This document shows, piece after piece, positions 29,670 to 64,000 of a DNA stretch of 64,000 nt; positions within the stretch are counted from its first letter, which is position 1, and each line of letters opens with the position of its first letter. The translations under genes and the position numbers were made by a program. This DNA comes from Engraulis encrasicolus. Its lineage: Eukaryota > Chordata > Actinopteri > Clupeiformes > Engraulidae. The notes under the pieces are model-generated. The model did not search any database. It was not told where the DNA came from and was given only the letters and a program-made list of their open reading frames with translations. The stretch lies in NCBI RefSeq assembly GCF_034702125.1, contig NC_085867.1, forward strand, positions 42,171,483 to 42,235,482, read 5' to 3'.

Positions 29670-29850
29670 GGTGTAGTCTACGTAGAACGCGGGTATACAG
29701 AGTATACCCACTTCTAAATTTCAGGGATTTCAGTATACCCACTTAAAATTGATTGATCCATTATTTTGAATAGCACAAATATATACAGTATACCCACTTC
29801 AAAAATGCTCAAATATACAGTATACCCACTTCAAAAAAGTAGACTACACC
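29670..29850. mobile_element. MITE family B copy 2 (GTATAC-rich)
   Basis: Near-identical to the element at 768-949 but inverted, with ends GGTGTAGTCTACGTAG and GTAGACTACACC. It is flanked by a 37-bp direct repeat (29631-29667 and 29855-29891, one mismatch). Confidence 0.8.
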
Positions 29851-30249
29851 GTTGAAAACAACCACTGTTATACATAGTATGGATGGTCCCATTTCTGTTC
29901 TGCAGATAATCGGTCAATTGTCTGTGCTCTACTTTTCTGTAATTATAGATTTCTTGGTTTTGATCCATGAATTCAGTATCAGTTGAATTTTGCTTTGAGT
30001 ATGCGACTGTCACCTTCAGGCCAGCCACAGAAATGCCTGCAGCGTTCAAGCTGGGATATTGTTAATGGCCACAAGGGGCAGTAAAACTGCTTTTATATCC
30101 AGAATGGATCAAGAGAAAAGTCATTCATTCATACTAACGGCTATATCAAATTGTATGGCAAAGATGGCTGACATGGATCATATTTCCTATTTTAAGCTTC
30201 AAATAACCATCATTCCAATATTGAAAAAAAAGTGTGCTCGAAGACATAA

Positions 30250-31211
30250 ATATTATTTGATAACTTTATTAACAAGTTAAAAAAAGACAATGAATTACAA
30301 TATTTACATCATCCAGAAATAAATGGAATAAAATTGTAAACATTCATTCTAGGCAACATGACAAACCCACCATCTTGGACCAAATTTCACAGGAGGAGGA
30401 AGGCAAGATGTAGGAGCTAAGTCTATGATGAACTTCAACAGTCAGAGGAGATGGAAAGACAAAAAAACTAAAATATTTACACATATCCAGTGTGTAATGG
30501 ATCAGACTGCCATCTTTTAGCAGTCACTCAAAAGCTTATTTGTCCAATGTTTCTTGTTTTTTTCTTCTTCTTCTAAAACTTGTAGTTTCCAAAAGCTATA
30601 GCTACTCCTTATAAAGGAAGAGAGGGATGAAAAAGCAAAGTCACCAAAACAACTTTCAGTATTTTAAGGTACAAAAACGAGAGATTCTTTTAACAAGACG
30701 CTTTTCTTAATAACAGCTTTGAAGGGTTGATTTGAGATTGGAAAAAACTTTAAAAGTTAGCTTTTTTTTGTTGCTGTTTGTGTCACAGGATAACATTTAT
30801 GGGGGTAGAAGGTAAAGAGTTTTTTCTGAAACACCACAGTTTCAAACACTTGACGAGTAGTTCTATACATAGCTGCATTCGGCATGCTGAGAGCCCGAAT
30901 GCTCCGCATGGCACTTGGGTTCTCCCTTCCTATCGTTCATTGCTCATGAAAGACAATCTCAACGACAGCCAGCGGATCAAATAAAGCTGGCACTTTTGGT
31001 ACCAATGAGGCCAATGTTATCCTCTTGCTTTATTCTTCGAAACAAAAGTCTGGACAAAAACATATTGGGTTTTCCGAGTAGTCTTTTCCCATTTCATTAC
31101 ATGATATCTGTTTTTTTTTCTTTGTTGCTGTTTGTTGGTGTCTGGCTACTTCTGACATTAAAACAAAAAAATAATAGAGCAGGTTAAGCTGAAACATTTG
31201 ATTTGAGGACC

Positions 31212-31250
<39 letters not shown>

Positions 31251-33227
31251 TAATAATAAGGCTTTGGGGTATCAGAGCAGCAACTTCCAATACATACAAA
31301 CTTTGCTTTTACGTTTCCCCGGTAACAATAAAGTGATGGCATGCTCGGCTTCCATGTCATCGCCACAGGATGGCAGATGTCAAGTTTTGCTTCCCACAGC
31401 AAACTAGTCTCACTTTTGTTTTACACTTTTCTGTAAATAAATACCCTCTACGCTGGTTGTATGTATCTTCACACGAACATCATCTTATTTGAGAATACCA
31501 ACATCAATTTCGAGAGTTAACATCCATATTTTGTTATCCTGGGAACCCACTTAGTATATAGTTGCTCGTTGGACGGGGAAAATTCACAGCTAATTGCAAG
31601 ACCGGAATACAATTCTTAGTACACTAAAAAACAACTTCCACTTTGAAGGTATACCTGAGATACAGTATGTATAGCTACATTTGTTATACCTACTCATTTT
31701 TTCAAGGAGACTTTGGTCAAACAACACAAGGTATTATTTGCTGTTGAATGGAATTGGCTGTAGCTGAATCTGTTGCTTAATGTTGTGTTGATTAAAATTT
31801 CCTGACAATTTGACATGTACAGTGTGTATTTGTACGAACAATGCACACATATGCACACAACCTTTCTTGTCCTTGTTTTACACGCCGAGGGAAAGCATTT
31901 GTCTCTCCATTGCCACCCTGAAAGTAGTTGGATGTTGGAAGCCATTAAAAGCAGAGAGCCTTAGGAAGTGCAGGGAAAGGCTGTACAGGCCTTCTGGGGA
32001 GTGAAACATATCACAAATATCAGTAGCAATTTGCTACACAATTTCAGGGCCAGTGTCAATATCTTAAGATCAATTTCAAATTAAATACTTCCTTTGACGT
32101 TAAGATAAATAACACATCATTTATTCCTAATGGAATTTACCTAGGTAATAAAAAATTGGGTCAAAATAAAAACATTTATTAAAAAACGTAAAAACAAAAA
32201 CAAATCATTTAGGTCAAATCACAGAAACCTTTTTTTCTAACTTTCAAGACAATTAAAAACAACATTCCAGATACAGTCTAGCAAAAAAGGTGCATTTTTT
32301 TGAGCAGCACAGGCAATCAGGTTACAGCAGCCATCAGCCCCTTCCCAGTCGCTGAAACGCGTGTTGCTCGACGTGCATTGCTTGGTTATGGCCCACCCTG
32401 TGCCACTACTGTATGTTTGTTCTAATATTTATAGAACGCAGACTGTACTGGCATTCATCTCATTGCCGACACACTGAACACACAGTTTTGGGGCCATGAG
32501 ACAGAATTTGTTTGTTAATTCAACTTTTTAAATTTCTAAAAATAAAGAGGATGGACGTATAAAAACTAGGAGTTGCAACTGCATGTGTGCTATAGCACTA
32601 GCAAATGATGAGGACATCGGAAAGCACTTTTTAGAGGACAACAAAATGGAGCAGCCTTGGACACTAAAGCTCCGTCGCTAAAGTTAGTTAATAAATAGGG
32701 CAAAGGTCACTTCCTGCTAAACACTATTACAAAGTTCTGAATCTAGAATGTTCCACATTATTCACTATGAAGTGCACTACATGGGACATGAGTTACAATG
32801 TCCTCCCTGTGTACGGCACTAGTGAATCAGGTAACACATCAGATTCAGCTCTCAAAGGTGCGGAGCTGGCACTTCACTCCTCTTTTTTTTCTCTTTTTTT
32901 TTTAATACATTCTTTTCCCGTCTTCTGAAAGAACCACCAATAGGAAGCTGAGATTTGACCCAGATGATGACAACGTCACAGTTCTAATCGCTATTGGTTA
33001 CCAATATATTAAAAAAATGTCCAATGGGACCAAGTTATTATCATGGGTTTAAACTTGTTAACAACTGATGGACTACAACCTTATGTGCAACACTTTAAAA
33101 ATCGAACAATGGTTTAAAATAACGGTTAAAATGAGCCATTTTTTGTCATTCTACGCATGAAGCAGCCCATTCTGACGATTCCAGAATGCTTCACAGCAAC
33201 ATCAAGGGTTTTTCCACCCCATACAGC
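30250..33227 (-). other. znf462: znf462 3' UTR (estimated)
   Basis: About 3 kb of AT-rich, repeat-poor sequence after the znf462 stop, ending at a minus-strand AATAAA (30265-30270). It includes an (AAT)n run at 31212-31259. The absence of the MITE and SINE density seen elsewhere fits a transcribed 3' UTR. The extent is inferred. Confidence 0.5.
31212..31259. repeat. (AAT)n microsatellite
   Basis: AAT run with one AAC interruption, in the presumed znf462 3' UTR. Confidence 0.95.
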
Positions 33228-58465
<25,238 letters not shown>

Positions 58466-58496
58466 CGCCGTCCGCTACCCGGGTGATCACAGACTC
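58466..58496 (-). other. znf462: znf462 5' UTR part of the ATG exon
   Basis: Thirty-one bases between a minus-strand TTTCCTCAG acceptor (58497-58505) and the start codon. The acceptor shows that the gene has at least one upstream noncoding exon, not identified here. Confidence 0.6.
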
Positions 58497-58729
58497 CTGA
58501 GGAAACAACATAAAATAAGACATTTTTTACAATGGGCATCAGAAAGCTTTGTTAAAAGGTACAATATCTGATTTTAGTGGTTTATTTGCAAATTAATCCT
58601 GCCCCTTTGTCATGTATAATGATTCATGAATGACTCATGTGATTCATGTGTGAAAAGAGTAGATATTTAAGAAAACAATTACATTTGTGAATGGAAAACG
58701 TAAATTCTGGAAATAAGCAACTTAAAACC

Positions 58730-58774
58730 ACACACACACACACACACACAGACACAGACACAGACACAGACACA

Positions 58775-58841
<67 letters not shown>
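58730..58841. repeat. (CA)n(CAGA)n compound microsatellite
   Basis: CA runs flanking four CAGACA units. Confidence 0.95.
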
Positions 58842-58844
<3 letters not shown>

Positions 58845-59004
58845 CTTTAATCCCTCAAGACAACCTCCAATTTTAAATGTGTTTTGGCTAGAATAGCATG
58901 ACCAAGTTGTAATGCATTAGTAATAATGAATGCCTGTGCCATCATAGCAATATTGTGATATTCTGATCCCTAAAATAAAAAAAATGGCCAGATAAAGCAG
59001 GACT

Positions 59005-59128
59005 ACGTTTCTTTACAGTGTTGTTCATAACTAAGTTAGCAACTTGCTTGGTTGCAATGTAATTTCCCATTGGCAACCTACTAAGCTGCTAACTGGTTAG
59101 CAACGATGCTTTCAAGAAACGGGGTCCA
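59005..59128. mobile_element. Small MITE, GGGTGAATTTCTCGAAA family, copy 2
   Basis: Diverged copy with TTTCCCATTGGCAAC, AGCTGCTAACTGGTTAGC and GCTTTCAAGAAACGGGG, as in the copies at 45625 and 61505. Confidence 0.5.
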
Positions 59129-59864
59129 GGACCAGTTCAATATAGTAACCAGAGCAATCAGAGATGGCGACCCGACCCTCTGGCCGATGCTCGATGCATG
59201 TGACGTGATGATGTGTGCACTACCCAAAACACTGCCGTCGGACGAACACACAGACAGACAGAGCAATAGACAGACAGACAGACAAACATGGCCACTGCAA
59301 TACCTGGCCTCCGAGGAGCAGATAATAAATACTTTGAATGGGCAGAGCAATTTTAATATTCATGCAAGAAAATAAATTACAAGCCTACAATTTCAAAATG
59401 TCTTTTTTAATAAGAAAGAGAGTGCCTCTATCTGCAGCCTCAAGGAACCAGAACACAACCCTCAGACAGTGACAGATGTAGCACGGGGTCTGTCTTTTTT
59501 TTTGCTGAATGGTTGGTTCAAGAAACAATGGATGAAGAAGGATTATGCTCGGGCTGATTTGTGCTATTTTCTTTTTATTACCTTGGGATAAGCCAGAGAT
59601 GAGGAGCAGCGGCAACAGCAGTGGGCTACTGTGCTGCATTCACATCACCACTAGACAATTCCATTCTATCAGATTGCACTGGCTGAACCCTTAGAAACAG
59701 GGTGTGTGATAATATGCTGCACACATAACATGGAGGATGGTTGCCATGCAAATGCAGAGGATTATGGGAAACGTGATTTTTGGGAAGGAGGTGGTCACGC
59801 CAGGCCTTTTCCACTTTTGCCATACATCATTTACACAGCAGATAGTCATTTTTACCATTTCTTT

Positions 59865-60035
59865 TATTTATTTTTTGTGGGTCTTTTTTTACTTTATTTG
59901 ATAGGACAGTGTTAGAGGTGGACTGGAAGCGAACTGGGAGAGAGAAGGGGAGGGGTCGTCAAAGGACCCGGGTCGGGAATCGAACCCGGGCAGCCGCACG
60001 GCAGGCGAGTGCCCCACCGGTCGGCCACGGCAGGG
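59865..60035 (-). mobile_element. tRNA-derived SINE, reverse orientation
   Basis: Ends with GGGAATCGAACCCGGGC and CACGGCAGGCGAGTGCC, the reverse complement of a tRNA-like head. Preceded by TACTTTATTTGATAGGACAG. Confidence 0.65.
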
Positions 60036-60179
60036 CCACTACTTCTTTTATCAACAACACACTAGGCTATACGGAATCTATGTTTTCCACAACGGCATTT
60101 GGAGAATCACTGACTTTGCACTTTAGAGTTGATAAGAATGAAAACCAAAGTGTGGAAATCTTGACGACTTAAAAAATTA

Positions 60180-61120
60180 AATGAGTGTAGAAATTGTAGC
60201 TGAATAGTAGAGTATGTTTACAAATATGCCCACAGTACTCGATTGAGCCTCCTCCTTGTCCATGACATTACAGCATCAATGGCATGATGAGGGCGATTGA
60301 TCAGCCTGTTGCACTGCTAAGGGCAGGATGAAAGCATATTTGGATTTTATAACGCAATAAAGGTTCCCAGAGTCTGAGGAAAGAGTGGAGAGCAGAAGGC
60401 ACGGTGCAGACTCCACTCCAAGTTGTTTGAAGTCCACCATGAAATTTCCACACTAAGTGATGACTGTGTGGGAGTCTCGTCACCTGCTGCTGTTGGTCAA
60501 CTGTGCTTTATCAGGTCCAAAGTCAACAAACAGCACGACCAGGCATCTACCAAGATGCTTTCTGCTTACTAGCACAGTGTTTCCCACAGAATTTTTGGAA
60601 ACTATGGGGGCAGCAGGGATTTTTTTTGTTGGGGGGGGGATTTCAAACCTGTATACATTCTCTGCTTCTTAAACATAAAGTATGCATCTGTTATAAGTCA
60701 CTGGTGCAATGTAACAGGGAGAAAATCCTTTTTAATATTCCAAGTTCCAGTCTTATCTGTAGTGGTATGCATTTCAGATCCCAAACTTGAAGTAGAAACA
60801 TTTTAAGTGGATACTATATGTGCTTGAGTGCCCATAAAATAGGTTCTTGCATCAACCTCGCTGACTATCCAATCACCGGAGAAGTGCAGACAGAAATCTA
60901 TCCACCAGATGTATTGTGCCCAAGTCCTTGGTCTGCACAGCTCAGCAAAATGGAGGAGGGCAGAAGAAAGAAAAAAAAACACAGTCACCCTTGCCAGCCA
61001 TACTTGACTTTCACAGAGCACCTTTCTTATCTTGGAACAACATATCTAGCATCTTCTGGGATTAAAAAATATGGAGGTTACTGAAAACAGGGCGGCTCGG
61101 TGATGGACAGTCTCTTCAAC
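60180..61120. other. Sequence upstream of znf462 coding region, no gene seen
   Basis: No conserved ORF, no clear element ends. It could hold a noncoding first exon of znf462, which cannot be recognised without transcripts. Confidence 0.4.
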
Positions 61121-61126
61121 AACAAG

Positions 61127-61260
<134 letters not shown>

Positions 61261-61504
61261 CTGCCAACTGAGCTTCATGCAGAAGTCTGAATAAAAAAGT
61301 AAGGCCTGTCTGCATTTTATGTTTTCACAGCAGCTCAAGACATATCTGCAGCCTTAGGGTGAAGAACAGAAGCAGAAGCTGGAGCAAGAGGACAACAAAA
61401 GAAGAAAAAGACAAGCGGTGAAGGAAGCATGGAGAAGTACACTAACACAGTCAATTTGACCCAGTCGGCCACCTGGGAGACCTTCCCCCTCAAGTGCAGA
61501 GCAG

Positions 61505-61630
61505 GGGTGAGTTTCTCAAAAGGGAAGTTGTTAGCCTGTTAGCAACTTCGGTAGTTGCCAATGGGAAAATGCATTGAAAGCAATGAAGTAGCTAATGTAG
61601 TAAGCAACTTTGGTTTCGAGAAATTCACCC
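61505..61630. mobile_element. 126-bp MITE with perfect 8-bp target duplication
   Basis: Ends GGGTGAGTTTCTCAAAA and TTTCGAGAAATTCACCC are inverted. CAGAGCAG is repeated directly on both sides (61497-61504 and 61631-61638). Confidence 0.85.
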
Positions 61631-61959
61631 CAGAGCAGAGCGGAGCGGTGTCGAGGACAACGGCATCTGACTCTGCAGCAGCACCCCAGATTCCAAAGTC
61701 TACTGACGTTTGTTAATCACCAACTGGCCCCTTCGCATCAGCAAGCTCAGCTCAGCTCAGCCCCATGCAGCCCAGATCAGCACACCCACAGCACACCCAC
61801 AGCACAGCACACTACGGTGCAGCAGGCCTCGCCAGCAGTCACACCCACTCACCCACCCAGGGCCGTTACCAGCCTCGGCTGGGTCCGGCAAAAGGTAATC
61901 TGAAAGGGCCCCCCACCACCAAATACATACAATATAACAATGTGGACCTAATTCTGGGA

Positions 61960-62115
61960 TCCAGGGCCGCTGACAGCTTTTTCCATGCCCAGGACAAAGT
62001 CATAGGAAAGCCCCCCCTCACCTAATACGTACAATGTAATGAGGGCCCCATTTCTGGGCTCCCTCTCACTGGGGGCTCGTGACAACTGACTCCGTTGTCC
62101 TCCCTGTCGGTTTCC
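61960..62115. repeat. Dispersed repeat, family G copy
   Basis: GGGCCGCTGACAGCTTTTTCC, CCCAGGACAAAGTCAT and CAATGTAATGAGGGCCCC match the copies at 13900 and 39776. Confidence 0.55.
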
Positions 62116-62879
62116 CAGCGGGACCCTCTCTTCTCCCTTGGCCTGGGGCATCTGACCCCCTCGTCCTCCCCCCCTGTCGGCTGCCAGCAGTCACACTCAC
62201 CCACCACCACCTACCACCCACCACCCACCACTCTCTGCTCAGAGTCAGAGTCAGAGCCACACTAGCACTGGCCCAGACCAACACACAGCACAGCACAGCA
62301 GCTGCTCCTCTCAAAGAAGGCCTTTGAATAAGCCAACATTAAGCTGATTAGGAGCACAGAGGTTTTGTCCTTATCCGATGGTCCACCATCTCTCTCTCCC
62401 TCCCTCCCTCTCCCTCTCTCTCTCTCTCTCCCTCACCCTCACCCTCTCTCAGGCAAAAGGGAAGTGTGTAGACAAGGGGAAAGGTGGATGGCTGGCTGAT
62501 GGGGAAGGGGGGTTGGGGATGCTAACGCTATGCTAGTACCATAGAGTTTTTTTATGGATTTAGAGTCATAGTGATCTTAAAGCTCTCGACATCTGGACAG
62601 GAGGTCTCCAAATGCCCAAATGAGTTTTACTGAGGAAGAGTTGGTTCGCTTGACAAAACACAATAGTTAGGTGTCATCTTAATGTAACGAACAATAACAA
62701 TAAATAAATAAATAACTTTCTAAAGATCTTTCTAAGGCTAGATGTTGACATACCTTCTGTTGCATCTGTCATGCCACAAGATTTACAATGCACAAGAGTA
62801 GTTAGTGAGACAACTCAAAGTTGTAGTGGTTTGTCCCATAGCCCCCTAAAGGAGGTTGGTCCAGGTATAGCAATAACCC

Positions 62880-63132
62880 TGTCTGTCTGCCTGTCTGCCT
62901 GCCTGCCTGTCTGTCTGTATGTCTGTCTATCTGTCTGTCTGCCTGTCTGCCTGCCTGCCTGTCTGTCTGTATGTCTGTCTATCTGTCTGTCTGCCTGTCT
63001 GCCTGTCTGTCTGTCTGTCTGCTTGTCTGCAGTGTCTGTTTGTCTGTCTGTCTATCTGCAGTGCCTGTATGTTTGTCTATTCATCTGTCCCTCTGTCCCT
63101 CTGTCTGTCAGTCTGTCTGTCTGTCTGTCTGC
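62880..63132. repeat. (CTGT)n/(CTGC)n tetranucleotide repeat
   Basis: Imperfect tetranucleotide array with a duplicated block of about 64 bases (GCCTGTCTGCCTGCCTGCCT recurs near 62888 and 62940). Confidence 0.93.
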
Positions 63133-63375
63133 CCACAGTGTTTTGCACTGCCTGCAGGTGATGCCAAACACTCAATGTGCACCATTGCCCAGGCCTAGGT
63201 TACCTGCTCTTACTCAGATTGTTTCAGAAATGTTAAAGGTGGGGTTGCAGGTTGACCATTTTCAAGAATATGTACTATTATGACATCATGTTGGGAGTTC
63301 CGCAGGCTCATAGGAGTCTATGTAGAACCTTAGAATCCTGGGGGAGTTCCCCCAACGTGATGTCATACCTGCAAC

Positions 63376-63772
63376 CCCGTGGCTCAAACGGTAGGGCACT
63401 GCACTGCTATGCCGGGGACCCGGGTTGGATTCTGGCCCGAGGTCATTTCCCAATTCTCCCCCATCTCTCTCTCCCACTTGCTTTCTGTCACCATCTCATA
63501 CTGTCCCGGGGCTTTTTCTAGGATTTTTTGGCATGAGGGAGCATCATGGCAGGTTACGGTGGTGAAGGGGGTTGTTCCCCCTCATGAATGACAAATTTAC
63601 TAGGTGCGCTCAAATATATATATATAAAAAAATAAAAGTATGAGGGTGCACCCACGGAGGTATGAGGGTGGAGCGCCCCTATTTCCCCGTTCAGAAAAAG
63701 CCCTGCCAGTGTCCTGTTCAATAACGCCATAAAAGCCCCTAAAATATATATAAATAATAAAATAAAAGATTG
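63376..63772 (+). mobile_element. tRNA-derived SINE interrupted by a MITE
   Basis: The head GTGGCTCAAACGGTAGGGC and B-box-like GGGTTGGATTCTGGC, body CATTTCCCAATTCTCCCCC, then after an insertion the tail GTCCTGTTCAATAA and AAAAGCCCCTAAAATAT. Same family as 36045-36420. Confidence 0.7.
63507..63705. mobile_element. MITE nested in a SINE
   Basis: Ends CGGGGCTTTTTCTAG and CAGAAAAAGCCCTG are inverted, about 199 bp. The short flanks ACTGTCC and AGTGTCC resemble a decayed target duplication. Its removal restores the SINE sequence CATACTGTCCTGTTCAATAA. Confidence 0.7.
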
Positions 63773-64000
63773 TCAAGTTGTTCAATTACTGACTGACTGA
63801 CAGAATTATTTTTTTTTCAATTTCATCCTTTACAAATGAGTCAATTAAAGTTTATGGAAACCAGTCTTGTATATAAATGAAAATGGGTCCACAGAGGAAG
63901 CTAGATGAAGCTTAACTAACAATGGTCTTGGCTAATACTGTAGCACTGAGTAATTAGCCTACACAAAGTGAATGAGGGGATATGATCTGGTAGGATGCAG

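Noticed and set aside
59940..60020. Possible reverse-strand tRNA gene
   Set aside because: The B-box-like sequence belongs to a SINE with a non-tRNA body; no clean acceptor stem is seen.
62771..63283. 170-codon ORF rich in CLSVCLS
   Set aside because: Translation of a (CTGT)n repeat, not a cysteine-rich protein.

Overview
The window is genomic DNA from a ray-finned fish, almost certainly a teleost. It holds three intron-containing vertebrate genes with GT-AG splice sites, long CA/GA microsatellites, tRNA-derived SINEs, hAT-type and palindromic MITEs, and Tc1-like remnants. I cannot name the species. The gene order klf4 - rad23b - znf462, with klf4 convergent to the other two, matches human chromosome 9q31 (ZNF462 - RAD23B - KLF4), so this is an old conserved neighbourhood.

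Layout. 1-5.3 kb: repeat-rich DNA upstream of klf4, with two MITEs, a telomere-like patch and three CA/GT arrays. 5.3-11.05 kb, plus strand: klf4, with a TATA-like box, a leader containing short uORFs, four coding exons (434 aa) and a 3' UTR. 11.05-15.8 kb: gap between the convergent genes, with a hAT MITE inside another repeat, a 27-base poly-C run and CA/ATA arrays. 15.8-26.7 kb, minus strand: rad23b, ten coding exons (403 aa), introns carrying MITEs, Tc1-like remnants, SINEs and a 38-bp minisatellite. 26.7-30.25 kb: intergenic repeats. 30.25-58.5 kb, minus strand: znf462, twelve coding exons (2,539 aa), one of them 5.3 kb long. Its 7.5-kb eighth intron contains a 6-kb element with 1-kb inverted terminal arms. 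58.5-64 kb: upstream of znf462 coding sequence, repeats only; a noncoding first exon may lie here or beyond the window.

All exon junctions were read by eye. Reading frame and codon phase close exactly in each gene: 1,305, 1,212 and 7,620 coding nt including stop. The three proteins act in the nucleus: Klf4 as a zinc-finger transcription factor, Rad23b as a shuttle linking ubiquitinated proteins, proteasome and XPC, and Znf462 as a large multi-finger chromatin-associated protein. Nothing indicates that they form one pathway; the grouping is a synteny block.

I found no new enzymatic system. The most unusual structures are the long-armed element in znf462 intron 8, the telomere-like patch bracketed by inverted motifs near 1.9 kb, a MITE flanked by a 37-bp direct repeat near 29.7 kb, and the polyglutamine tract in Klf4.
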